Assembly (NCBI GenBank): GCA_020441005.1
Contig: JAGRNA010000086.1
Coordinates: 1 to 45,337 of the forward strand
From: Leptospiraceae bacterium
GTDB lineage: Bacteria; Spirochaetota; Leptospiria; Leptospirales; Leptonemataceae
Direction: 5' to 3'
DNA: 45,337 nucleotides
Shown here: positions 25,659 to 34,173 of the stretch, piece after piece
Numbering within the stretch: position 1 is the stretch's first letter
Layout: every line of letters starts with the position of its first letter
Notes under the pieces: model-generated
Databases searched by the model: none
What the model was told of the DNA's origin: nothing
The model's input: only the letters and a program-made list of their open reading frames with translations
Position numbers and translations under genes: made by a program

Positions 25659-26975
25659 TTAACGCTGGTTTTTGGACCGTGAAGCCCCAAACCAGAACAG
25701 GAGCCCGGCGCCTGCAATTCCCGCCAGGCTGGACGCTGCCAGGATGGCTAGTCGGGCAACGTCCAGGCCTGGATCGGTGCCAAAGGCCAGGTTGGCAATA
25801 AAGAGCGACATGGTAAAACCGATGCCGGCCAACATACCCGTGGCAGCCAGATGCTTGATCCGGACGCTTTCCGGCATTGCAGCGATGCGCAAGCGAATTG
25901 CCAGCCAGCTAAAGAGGGTAATACCCAGTGGTTTGCCGATCAATAGTCCCGCAAGGACCCCCAAAAAAATGGAGTCACCGACAACAGAGTCAAGTCCGCT
26001 GCTGGATTGCAGACTGACACCGGCATTGGCCAGCGCAAATATGGGCATGATTCCAAAACTGACCCATGGCAAAAGCGCATGTTCCATCCGCTCGAGCGGG
26101 GTCTCCATTCGGGCGCTGGTGGTGTGAATCTCATGCAATGCAGCCTGTCGGCGGGGGTTTTTTAGAATATGCGTGCCCCTCGGACCGGAACTGGCAAATT
26201 CAGTAATATGCTTTTGCATCCTTTCAACGAATGTATCCGTATTTACCAGGGTTCGAATCGGAATGACAAAGGCTAACAGGACTCCTGCGATGGTGGCATG
26301 CACTCCGGATTTGAGCATAAAAAACCAGCTCACGATTCCAAAAAAGACAAAGACCGCCAGGGATCGCAAGCCAAACCGGGCGAGCAAGGCGAGCAGCGCC
26401 AGGATTGCCAAACTGATCAAAAGGTAACTTGTTTGCAGCGATGCTGTGTAGAAAAAAGCGATCACTAGAACAGCGCCCAGGTCATCAACTATAGCGAGGG
26501 CGGTTAAAAACAATTTGAGCGCCGGGTGAGCGCGCGTGCCCAGCAATGCCAAAACGCCCAGTGAAAAGGCGATGTCGGTTGCCATGGGTATGCCCCAGCC
26601 CTGCATCCCGGGACCATCCAGATTGAAAGCAATATACAGTATGGCGGGTACCAGCATGCCCCCAATAGCGGCAGCGATCGGCAATGACGCCATTTTCAGG
26701 CTGGAAAGCTCGCCGACCATTAACTCGCGTTTGATTTCCAAACCAACAACAAAAAAGAAAATTGCCATCAGGCCGTCGTTGATCCACAGGACTAGCGGTT
26801 TTTGCAGGCTCCAGTTTGCAAATTGCAGCCCGAATTCGCTTTGCCAAAGGGCTGTATAGCTGTCGGCCCAGGCAGAGTTGGCCCAAAGCACGGCCAGCAG
26901 TGCCGCTGCGAAAAGCAACAGTCCGCTGGCGCTTTCCCGGTTAATAAAAAAATTTGTCCTGGCCTCAGTTTGCAT
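25659..26975 (-). CDS. nhaA: Na+/H+ antiporter NhaA
   Basis: I choose the ATG at 26975 because GGAGGT lies four bases upstream; an ATG at 27005 would add 10 residues without a ribosome site. The 438-residue protein has the NhaA core: INDGLMAIFFFVVGLEIKREL, PMATDIAFSLGVLALLG and the paired aspartates LAIVDDLGAVL (equivalent to D163/D164 of E. coli NhaA), with about 12 transmembrane helices. It exchanges Na+ for 2 H+ at the inner membrane. It is longer than E. coli NhaA (388) because of a cytoplasmic insertion of about 60 residues (LVNTDTFVERMQKHITEF to PLERMEHAL) in the middle. Confidence 0.95.
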   Translation of the reverse strand: MQTEARTNFFINRESASGLLLFAAALLAVLWANSAWADSYTALWQSEFGLQFANWSLQKPLVLWINDGLMAIFFFVVGLEIKRELMVGELSSLKMASLPIAAAIGGMLVPAILYIAFNLDGPGMQGWGIPMATDIAFSLGVLALLGTRAHPALKLFLTALAIVDDLGAVLVIAFFYTASLQTSYLLISLAILALLALLARFGLRSLAVFVFFGIVSWFFMLKSGVHATIAGVLLAFVIPIRTLVNTDTFVERMQKHITEFASSGPRGTHILKNPRRQAALHEIHTTSARMETPLERMEHALLPWVSFGIMPIFALANAGVSLQSSSGLDSVVGDSIFLGVLAGLLIGKPLGITLFSWLAIRLRIAAMPESVRIKHLAATGMLAGIGFTMSLFIANLAFGTDPGLDVARLAILAASSLAGIAGAGLLFWFGASRSKNQR

Positions 26976-27081
26976 GGGCACCTCCGCGTATTGGCTCTTA
27001 ATCAAGCAAGCTTGGGCTAAACGTCAACACCGCTGCTTAAAAACCTGAGCAGGTATGCTGCAATTTGCTTCTGATCGGTTT

Positions 27082-27094
27082 TTTGGTTGGCAAA
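27082..27094. promoter_or_regulatory. Candidate LexA-type operator, TTTG-N5-CAAA, between nhaA and the ChaN-like gene
   Basis: TTTGGTTGGCAAA is an exact match to the Leptospira LexA palindrome in the 225-base spacer, 107 bases upstream of the nhaA start. It is not directly in front of an SOS-type gene, so it could be a chance match; nhaA is the only flanking gene it could control. Confidence 0.25.
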
Positions 27095-27200
27095 CAATAT
27101 ATTGGAGAAAGTCTCTGCCGATGGCACCGCTGTAAGCTGACCACAAGCGGCTCTATATTGGCGACAAGCTGATGGAGCAGATCCGGCCGCTGGCCACCGG

Positions 27201-28256
27201 CTAGTAGCTGCCCGGAAAGCTCTCATCGACTATGATGATATAGTCGGCCAAATCGTAATTTGTTGGTTGCAGGGTAGATACATCGCTTTGCGTGGCTGTA
27301 CTGATGGTGATCATCTGCGTGTCCGGTCGCATGCGTTTCAAATACCAGACAATTCCCTCCTGATTGTCGGAATGATAACGACCATTGATATGCAATACTC
27401 GCTGATTCGCAATGATGCGCCTTCGAATCTGCCAGGCCATGGTAGCGTCTTTGAGCGCCTGGGCCTGAGCAAGCCAGGGCAGGCCATGCGAACCGTGGGC
27501 AGCGGATTTCATTTGCTGCATGCGCTTGTAAGACGGTATTTCCGGATCAAAGTCTATGGGCAAACGCGGTAACCATGGGAGTGCCTCACGCGGCAGGTCT
27601 GCAAGCGCGTCGAAACCCTTGCGGGCCACCAGATTAGCATAGCGCCGGGGAGCATTGCTGCCAAAGATACAAAAATTCCTGGAGCGTGCAAAATGCAAAA
27701 GCGGTTGATAGTCCGTTTTATAATTGGGCCACAGGCGAATGTCATTTTCCAGGCTGTTATCATTGATCAGATTTTTGCTCCACTCTGCCAATACCGCGTT
27801 CTGATCCGTGCTAAACATTTCAAGACCAAGGCACCATTGATTTTGTCTCACCGTGGTTTGCGTTTTGCCACTCAGCACCAGACTCTGCATCAACTGCAGC
27901 TGCAACCAGTGAGCGACTGGATTGTTGTGCAGTTCGCCAAAAAGCACCACTTCTGCGCTGGCCGCCTGTTGCGTGAGCGCGGACCAGTCAATGCGATTGC
28001 CCCGGGATGCAAACAGGGACCAGGACTGTGGATCCGTCGCATATAAATCGCGGTTGTTGGCAAAGAATGACATTCCGATAAACAGGGTCAGGACCAGGGT
28101 ATGTTTGAAAAGCTTTGCCTGGAACCAAAGAATGTGACCCCGGCTCAGCCTGGATCGGCGCCCGGGAACTGGTACGCGTTTTAGAACTGTCAGACTACTG
28201 TATTCCATCAATAGCAAAAAGCGGGAATGAAACCCTCTGTCGACGGTTTTTTCCAT
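27201..28256 (-). CDS. ChaN/DUF399-family (haem-binding uptake, Tiki-like) protein
   Basis: The 351-residue protein has the ChaN motifs VVLFGELHNNPVAHW, LGLEMF, AQALKDATMAWQIRRRI, VLHINGRYHSDNQEG and the terminal DLADYIIIV. The fold belongs to the EreA/ChaN/TIKI group. The Campylobacter homologue is an iron-regulated haem-binding lipoprotein, so a role in haem or iron handling is possible but unproved. A hydrophobic stretch (LFKHTLVLTLFIGMSFF, about 48-64) looks like a signal segment after a long basic N-terminus. The start is therefore uncertain (28256, or ATG 28208). It is divergent from aat. Confidence 0.85.
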   Translation of the reverse strand: MEKTVDRGFHSRFLLLMEYSSLTVLKRVPVPGRRSRLSRGHILWFQAKLFKHTLVLTLFIGMSFFANNRDLYATDPQSWSLFASRGNRIDWSALTQQAASAEVVLFGELHNNPVAHWLQLQLMQSLVLSGKTQTTVRQNQWCLGLEMFSTDQNAVLAEWSKNLINDNSLENDIRLWPNYKTDYQPLLHFARSRNFCIFGSNAPRRYANLVARKGFDALADLPREALPWLPRLPIDFDPEIPSYKRMQQMKSAAHGSHGLPWLAQAQALKDATMAWQIRRRIIANQRVLHINGRYHSDNQEGIVWYLKRMRPDTQMITISTATQSDVSTLQPTNYDLADYIIIVDESFPGSY

Positions 28257-28439
28257 TGGGCAACGAAAGACTGTATTCTGTTAGATTTATCAGAATGCGG
28301 ACTAGTAAGTTCATCAATTAAAGGCTCGCCGTTCCAGACTGGTTTTGACTGTCAACTTGTACAACCGTTTGCCCGGCAGTATGCATTACGCCGGACTATG
28401 CTTGACCTGCAGTTCGATCAGACTCATTTGGGCGAGGCA

Positions 28440-29153
28440 ATGGTTTTTGTACTGGGTCCCACAGCCGAGGATCCCTTTCCACCGGTTGAACTCGCAGAGC
28501 GGCAGCCCGACGGTCTTTTAGCTGCCGGAGGCGATCTGGAGGTTGCGCGATTATTAAACGCCTATCAAAGCGGGATCTTCCCGTGGTTCGGGCCCGGAGA
28601 CCCGATCTTGTGGTGGTCGCCCGATCCGCGCATGATTCTGTTGCCCGCCGAGTTGCATATTTCCCGCAGTATGCGGAAATTCATGCGAACCAGGAATCTT
28701 GAATTCAAACTGGATAGCGCTTTTGAACAGGTGATACACGCATGTGCTGCCCCGCGTGAACAACAATCGGGCACCTGGATTGGGCCGGAGATGATAGCAG
28801 CCTATGTTCGTTTGCATCAACAAGACTGGGCTCATAGTGCAGAACTATGGCAGTCCGGTGAACTGCTTGGCGGACTTTATGGTGTCGCGATTGATCGTTT
28901 CTTTTTTGGTGAGTCCATGTTTAGCCGTCGGACCAATGCAAGCAAAGCGGCCTTCATCGGTCTGGTCGCCTTTTTGCAAGCATCCGGTTTCGCCTGTATC
29001 GACTGCCAGCTTCACACAGATCATCTGGAAAGCCTGGGCGCGCGACTGGTAGAACGATCAGTGTTCATGGATCTGATGTGCCGTTATTGCCGCGATCGTC
29101 GTCACAAGGTTGATTGGCAGAATTATTCCTCCCGCCTGCCGGGCAGTTACTAG
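28440..29153 (+). CDS. aat: Leucyl/phenylalanyl-tRNA--protein transferase
   Basis: From the ATG at 28440, preceded by GGGCGAGG, the protein has 237 residues, close to the 234 of E. coli Aat. The family motifs are complete: PDGLLAAGGDL, RLLNAYQSGIFPWFGPGDPILWWSPDPR, LHISRSMRKFMR, GTWIGPEMIAAYVRLH, LLGGLYGVAIDRFFFGESMFSR and ACIDCQLHTDHLESLGAR. It adds Leu or Phe to N-terminal Lys/Arg residues, marking proteins for ClpS-ClpAP degradation. An ATG at 28398 or the longer frame from 28227 would read into the divergent gene's control region. Confidence 0.95.
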   Translation: MVFVLGPTAEDPFPPVELAERQPDGLLAAGGDLEVARLLNAYQSGIFPWFGPGDPILWWSPDPRMILLPAELHISRSMRKFMRTRNLEFKLDSAFEQVIHACAAPREQQSGTWIGPEMIAAYVRLHQQDWAHSAELWQSGELLGGLYGVAIDRFFFGESMFSRRTNASKAAFIGLVAFLQASGFACIDCQLHTDHLESLGARLVERSVFMDLMCRYCRDRRHKVDWQNYSSRLPGSY

Positions 29154-29177
29154 ATCAAGCCTGGCAAGAGCCGGCCT

Positions 29178-30236
29178 TTAGCCCGGCCATAGATCGCGCA
29201 CGGCTTGCATCACACTCTCGGCCTCCAGGCCGCGCATGCATTCAAAATGCTTCCGGGGGCAGCGTTCGGCTCCGTGTGTTCCGCAGGGTCGGCAGGCCAA
29301 ATCTGTGCGTTCGGCGATGCGGCTGTTCGCAGTGATTGGCGCGTATCCCAGGGACGGTGTAGTCGCTCCGAAAATGGCCACCACCGGAATGCCGGCTGCG
29401 CATCCAAAATGCACCGGAGCCGAGTCGTTGGAGATCAGCATGGAACTGGATTGCATTAACGCGTAGAGACCGGCCAGGCTGGTCCGGCCACAAATGTTAT
29501 GCACCATCGCGCGGACTGCCGGCGGGTAGAGTTTTTCCAACAGTAATATAATGTTTGCAGCAATGGCTTCGTCGCTCGGCGATCCAATTAAAAGCACTGG
29601 CTGACGCAATTCGCTCGTGATCAATCGACAAAGCTCTGCAAAACCGCCGGTGGTCCAGCGTTTGGTGGCCCATACCGAGGAAGGTGCGATCAGCACGGGT
29701 CGGTGGACACCCAGCTCGGTACAAAGGGCGCGTACTTTTTGTTGTTCACCCGGATCAATATGCAGCTCCGGCTGGCGTGACAAGGAAGCGGAATTGGTTC
29801 CCAGTGCCTGGTCGACAAAATCCAGCAACCGCTCGATTTCCGCTTTGCCTGGATCCCGGATCAGTTGGCGCTTCCAGGCCAGGCGCGCAAAACCCGAGCC
29901 TTTGTAGCCGATGCGCATCGGAATTTTTGAGCGCCAGGCAATCAAGGCTGAGCGGTGAGACTGGTGCGGGCTGAGCAAGAGATCAAAGCGCTGCTCACGG
30001 ATTTGCCGGATTAAATGCGCCATGCCCCGGGGTCCTTTGTGGCGTCCTTTTTTATCGATCACCAGCACCTGGTGCAAGTCGGGATGATTTGCCAGTATGC
30101 CGAGTGACTCCGGTTTGATCAGCACGCTGAGCTCATCGTCCGGAAAATGGTGTTTAATGGCTCGAATGGCCGGTGTGGTCAGCACCACATCTCCGATGAA
30201 GGCGGTCTGGATCAGCAGGATTTTGCGGCCGGGCAT
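29178..30236 (-). CDS. Glycosyltransferase family 9 protein (lipopolysaccharide heptosyltransferase type)
   Basis: The 352-residue protein has the GT9 pattern: KILLIQTAFIGDVVLTTPAIRAIK at the N-terminus, DLLLSPHQSHRSALIAW, the donor-binding PSSVWATKRWTTGGFAEL, and LISNDSAPVHFGCAAGIPVVAIFG. A cysteine-containing tail (CRPCGTHGAERCPRKHFECM) matches WaaF-like heptosyltransferase II. It adds heptose (or another NDP-sugar) to the LPS inner core at the cytoplasmic face. It supports an LPS-bearing envelope, as in Leptospira but not Borrelia. It converges with aat, 24 bases apart. Confidence 0.9.
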   Translation of the reverse strand: MPGRKILLIQTAFIGDVVLTTPAIRAIKHHFPDDELSVLIKPESLGILANHPDLHQVLVIDKKGRHKGPRGMAHLIRQIREQRFDLLLSPHQSHRSALIAWRSKIPMRIGYKGSGFARLAWKRQLIRDPGKAEIERLLDFVDQALGTNSASLSRQPELHIDPGEQQKVRALCTELGVHRPVLIAPSSVWATKRWTTGGFAELCRLITSELRQPVLLIGSPSDEAIAANIILLLEKLYPPAVRAMVHNICGRTSLAGLYALMQSSSMLISNDSAPVHFGCAAGIPVVAIFGATTPSLGYAPITANSRIAERTDLACRPCGTHGAERCPRKHFECMRGLEAESVMQAVRDLWPG

Positions 30237-30321
30237 GGGCCCAGATTAAGAAAAGCCCGTTGGGTGTCTATTCCACTTGGCAAGTACTTGTCAATGTCTG
30301 CAAAGGGCGCAATCTGTGCGT

Positions 30322-31125
30322 ATGATTATCGTTCGCCAACTGTACACGCAAAGCCCTTTACGAAACTTTTGTTATGTAGCGATTGATTCTGGAACCGGTG
30401 ATTGTCTCGTCATTGATCCCTATGACGCTGGCCCTTTGATCACACTGCTGGAGTCAGAAGGGCTTCATTTGCGCGGTATTTTGAATACCCATGAGCATCA
30501 TGATCATACCTGTGGCAATGCCGGACTATTGGAATATAAAAAGGTGCCGGTGTATGCCCATCCGGCTGCGGCTCACCTGGTGCCCGGTTGCCAGACCACA
30601 CTGGCGGACCAGCAAAAAGTCCAGTTGGGAGACGCCAGTCTCAAGGTGTTGCATACGCCCGGGCATACAATGGCCCATCTGAGTCTGTTGCTACAAGAAA
30701 ATGGAGTTGCCAGGGCGGTTTTTAGCGGCGATACACTGTTTAATGCCGGAGTAGGCAATTGTTACAATGGCGGCGATCCGCAAGTATTATATACCAGTAT
30801 CCAGCAGTGTTATCAGGTACTGGACGATGCTGTCCTGCTTTATCCCGGCCATGACTACTTACAGAACAATCTGGAGTTTTGTGCTGAGTACGAGCCCTCC
30901 AATACACAGATTCGCGCCTGGTTGCAGGGCCTGCGTCAGAATCCGGCGGGCTACCTGGAGGGGGCGAAGGTCACCACCCTGGGGCAGGAGCGTCAGTTGA
31001 ACGCTTTCCTGAGGCTGCAGGAGCCCGGTTTGCGAGCGGATTTAGGGCAGCGCTTTACCGATGCGCGCCTGGATAGCCCGCAATCCCTCTTTCTATTTTT
31101 GCGCCAACTGCGTAATCAATGGTGA
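30322..31125 (+). CDS. Glyoxalase II-like metallo-beta-lactamase-fold hydrolase
   Basis: From the ATG at 30322 the 267-residue protein begins MIIVRQLYTQSPLRNFCYVAID and has the binuclear zinc motif THEHHDHTCGN, the further ligands PGHTMAHLSL, VFSGDTLFNAGVGNC and YPGHDY. This order is that of hydroxyacylglutathione hydrolase-type enzymes, but the C-terminal glutathione-binding arrangement is not clear, so a general thioester hydrolase or persulfide-dioxygenase-like role is possible. Its last 33 bases overlap the convergent symporter gene. Confidence 0.88.
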   Translation: MIIVRQLYTQSPLRNFCYVAIDSGTGDCLVIDPYDAGPLITLLESEGLHLRGILNTHEHHDHTCGNAGLLEYKKVPVYAHPAAAHLVPGCQTTLADQQKVQLGDASLKVLHTPGHTMAHLSLLLQENGVARAVFSGDTLFNAGVGNCYNGGDPQVLYTSIQQCYQVLDDAVLLYPGHDYLQNNLEFCAEYEPSNTQIRAWLQGLRQNPAGYLEGAKVTTLGQERQLNAFLRLQEPGLRADLGQRFTDARLDSPQSLFLFLRQLRNQW

Positions 31126-32523
31126 GCGTTCGGTAAACTGCGCCATGAGTGCGGCCATAAGAGCTGCTGCGGTAGAAAGGATGGTTACCCAGGTCCATCC
31201 CAGATACAAAGCCTTGCCGCTGATCGGGTCCAGGGCGCAGGGGATGCTGTTGGCTGCCAGCGTAGTGCCGAATCCGGCTGCCAGAGCCGTCAGAATGGTT
31301 TTGGTCGCCAGGCGCTGACGCTTGAAGATAAAAAGGCTGGTGATTGCAATCAGTGCGCCATTGACATAGTTCATTGTCCCCATCGCCAGGGAGAGGAAAT
31401 CCCGGTTGCTTTGCCAGGCGAATCCCAATGCGGTCAGCACCAGCAGGATCAGACTAAGGGCGGCATAAAAACGTCCCGGGCGCTGACTGGGGAAGATGTC
31501 TTTCCAGATTAGACCGGTGCTGTGCAAGGCAGAATCCAGAGTAGACATAGCGGCCGCCAGCAGCAGTACAGCAAAGGAGCCCTGCAGCCATGGATTGGGA
31601 TGGCTGCGGACAAAGTCGATCACCGGATAGAGACCCTGCATGTCGGTTGCTTGTTGACCGAGACCCATACCAATCAATAAGTATAGTACAATCACTATAC
31701 TGGCTGCCAATCCGGACCAGGCCAGCGAATAGCGGGCGGCTTTCAAATCGCGCGTTGCTAAAATACGTTGCAGCATATCCTGATCGCAGCCATGGGATCC
31801 GATGCTGAGAACAAAGGCGCCGGCAAATAGCACCGGTGCATAAAGGGCATTGTGCCAATTAAATTTCCAATCCAGCCAGGCAGACGGTGAGGGCAAAAAG
31901 GAGGCCGCTCCACCGACCGGCCAGACCGTGGCCAGCAAAACCACGCCCATAAACAGGATGACATACCCCTGGAGCTGGTCCGTCAGAATAACGGCCTTGA
32001 GCCCCCCGCTCAGACTGTAGGCGCCCGCTACTGCAGCCAGGCCCAGAATCCAGGCGCTTGTCGCCAGGACCGGACTTTGGAGGCCCATTTGACCAAACAG
32101 AATTTGCAGGGCAAGGCCGCCCATAAAGAAGCGAACGCCGCTCGACAGGAATTTGGCAATTAAATACACCAGACTGAGACTGATTCGTGCCAGGCGGCTG
32201 GCGCTACTCATGGATGCGTAAATCGATAATTGGCTGGATCCATACAGGGCCGGTAGAAAAAAATAGGCCACAAAGAGCCGACCGCCGATGAATCCCAGAC
32301 ACAGTGGAATCAAGGCCAGTCCGGTTTGATAGCCGGCTTGCGGAAAAACAAGAATGGTTGCCACCGAGCTTTCGGTTGCAACGACGGACACGATGGCCCA
32401 CAGGGCGGGTATCTGACGGTTGGCTAAAAAGTAATGCTGATCGCTTTGAAAGCGTTGATTCAATAACAACATGCTGGCCAATAAAAAACCAAGATACAAA
32501 ACGATTGGCAGCCAGACACCCAT
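31093..32523 (-). CDS. Sodium:solute symporter (SSS family)
   Basis: The 476-residue protein has about 13 hydrophobic segments with the SSS landmarks: YFLANRQIPALWAIVSVVATESSVATIL in the first helices, the GAYSLSGGLKAVILTDQLQGYV signature, the GSHGCDQDMLQRILATRDLKAAR loop and AAAMSTLDSALHSTGLIWKDIF. The solute is unknown; the pattern is closest to the solute:Na+ symporters with the A-x-x-S-S/T-x-D-S motif near helix 9. It converges on the glyoxalase-II-like gene with 33 bases overlap. The 219-base spacer to mgtE contains an isolated TTGACA but no convincing -10. Confidence 0.9.
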   Translation of the reverse strand: MGVWLPIVLYLGFLLASMLLLNQRFQSDQHYFLANRQIPALWAIVSVVATESSVATILVFPQAGYQTGLALIPLCLGFIGGRLFVAYFFLPALYGSSQLSIYASMSSASRLARISLSLVYLIAKFLSSGVRFFMGGLALQILFGQMGLQSPVLATSAWILGLAAVAGAYSLSGGLKAVILTDQLQGYVILFMGVVLLATVWPVGGAASFLPSPSAWLDWKFNWHNALYAPVLFAGAFVLSIGSHGCDQDMLQRILATRDLKAARYSLAWSGLAASIVIVLYLLIGMGLGQQATDMQGLYPVIDFVRSHPNPWLQGSFAVLLLAAAMSTLDSALHSTGLIWKDIFPSQRPGRFYAALSLILLVLTALGFAWQSNRDFLSLAMGTMNYVNGALIAITSLFIFKRQRLATKTILTALAAGFGTTLAANSIPCALDPISGKALYLGWTWVTILSTAAALMAALMAQFTERSPLITQLAQK

Positions 32524-32742
32524 AGCAGCGAGGATTCACCGCAAAGCGAAGGCTGTCCAGTGCTAATCGGAGCTGCGGTTCCCAAAACTTGACAGATGCA
32601 CGATCAGGCCCAACCTGGTCTCCAGGATTTCTGGAAAAATACCGGCCAGTAAAAAAACGGGCTGTCCCTTTGCTACCTGGTCAAATTTGATTTACTTTTG
32701 CGCCGTGGCTTTGAGTCCAGGCAAGTTAAGGACTATAGAGAT

Positions 32743-34164
32743 ATGGAAAACACCCTGGCGGACAGTCCTGAAATCCAGTTCATCGGTGAAGAGGAGCTCG
32801 AGCAAATTCAACAGGATGTGCTGGAATTCCTGCCCCAGATCGAGGAGTGGCTGGCAACCGAGCAGCACGCTGCTTTGGAAGAATTGATCAGCGAGTTGCA
32901 TCCAAACGACTTGGCCGCCATCCTCTATGCGCTCGACTTTGACCAGGCCAGTCTTTTTTTTAACCGGATTCCTTTCAGCGAGCGCGGGGAAACGCTGTAC
33001 GAAATGCCGGAAAAGCTGGCCTATCGGTTCCTGCATTCCGGCATGACTCCGGCGGACATCGCGCAGAGCTGCAAGGGGCTGGCCAGCGATATGATCGCCG
33101 ATTTGCTGGGGCTGCTGCATGTGCGGGAAATCGGCGACATCCTGGTGCACTTGAGCTTCAAGGAACGCAGTTTGATTCTGGAACTCCTGAGTTATCCGGA
33201 AGATACAGCCGGCGCCTTGATGGACAAGGGCTTTATCGGCGTGCAGGAGCATCAGACGATACACAAGGCCATTTCCTCCCTGCGCAAGTATGGCCGTGAA
33301 ATCGATGATGTCCATACAATCTATGTAATCGATAAAATGGGCCGCTATCGCGGCAATGTCAGTTTATCGCGCATGATCCTTTCGCGCCCCCAAACGAAGA
33401 TCAAACGCATCATGGAAACGGAGATCCGGCCCATCCCGGTTGATATGGACCAGGAGCAGGTCGCTGATTTTTTTACCCGATACAATCTGATTACCGCGCC
33501 GGTGGTCGATGAGCAGGGCATCATGCTCGGTCGCATTACTGTTGACGATATCCTGGAGGTTGTGCGCGAAGAGGCCAGTGAAGATATACTCCGAATGGGG
33601 GGTATGAGCGGTGAGGAGACCCTGGACACGCCGGTTTGGAAATCGTCTTTGCAACGGATCGCCTGGCTGGCCGTAAATTTATTGACCGCCTTTTTGTCCG
33701 CTGCGGTGGTCAAATCTTTTGAAGATACGATTGCCCGTATTGTTATCCTGGCAGCCCTGATGCCGATTGTCGCCGGTATGGGCGGCAACGCCGGCAGCCA
33801 AACCCTGGCATTGGTAGTACGCAATCTGGCACTGGGAGAATTGAACCAGGCCAATGCCTGGAAGACTTTCGGTCGCGAGTTCATCATCGGTATTCTAAAC
33901 GGTCTTGGCATCGGAGTTTTGACCGGTCTGGTCGTATTTGCGTTCACAGACAGTTCGACGCTGGCGGCAATCGTTTGTCTGGCCTTGATCGCCAATATGC
34001 TCATTGCGGCAATTGCCGGCAGTACTCTGCCCATTCTGCTGCAAAAAATCGGGGTGGATCCGGCAATCGCATCCGGAATCCTGGTTACCACATGTACAGA
34101 TACTCTCGGTTTTTTTGTGTTCCTGGGCCTGGCCTGGCTGGCGATTCCATGGCTGGCAGCGTAG
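32743..34164 (+). CDS. mgtE: Magnesium transporter MgtE
   Basis: From the ATG at 32743 the 473-residue protein has an N-terminal MgtE superhelical domain (HPNDLAAILYALDFDQASLFFNRIP), two CBS domains (about 120-250; AGALMDKGFIGV, ITAPVVDEQGIMLGRITVDDIL) and five transmembrane helices. The channel signature is present (LMPIVAGMGGNAGSQTLALVVRNLALGE), as is the selectivity Asp in TTCTDTLGFFVF. The cytosolic domains gate the Mg2+ channel by sensing Mg2+. The longer frame from TTG 32698 is less likely. An aminotransferase gene starts nine bases after the stop. Confidence 0.95.
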   Translation: MENTLADSPEIQFIGEEELEQIQQDVLEFLPQIEEWLATEQHAALEELISELHPNDLAAILYALDFDQASLFFNRIPFSERGETLYEMPEKLAYRFLHSGMTPADIAQSCKGLASDMIADLLGLLHVREIGDILVHLSFKERSLILELLSYPEDTAGALMDKGFIGVQEHQTIHKAISSLRKYGREIDDVHTIYVIDKMGRYRGNVSLSRMILSRPQTKIKRIMETEIRPIPVDMDQEQVADFFTRYNLITAPVVDEQGIMLGRITVDDILEVVREEASEDILRMGGMSGEETLDTPVWKSSLQRIAWLAVNLLTAFLSAAVVKSFEDTIARIVILAALMPIVAGMGGNAGSQTLALVVRNLALGELNQANAWKTFGREFIIGILNGLGIGVLTGLVVFAFTDSSTLAAIVCLALIANMLIAAIAGSTLPILLQKIGVDPAIASGILVTTCTDTLGFFVFLGLAWLAIPWLAA

Positions 34165-34173
34165 ACTTGTAGC

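Noticed and set aside
26730..26742. Fourth exact TTTG-N5-CAAA match
   Set aside because: It lies inside the nhaA coding region, far from a start; about one chance match is expected in a window this size.
27017..27226. 69-codon minus-strand ORF covering the nhaA/ChaN spacer
   Set aside because: It overlaps the end of the ChaN-like gene, shows no ribosome site and has an Arg/Ala-rich composition; possible, but not supported.
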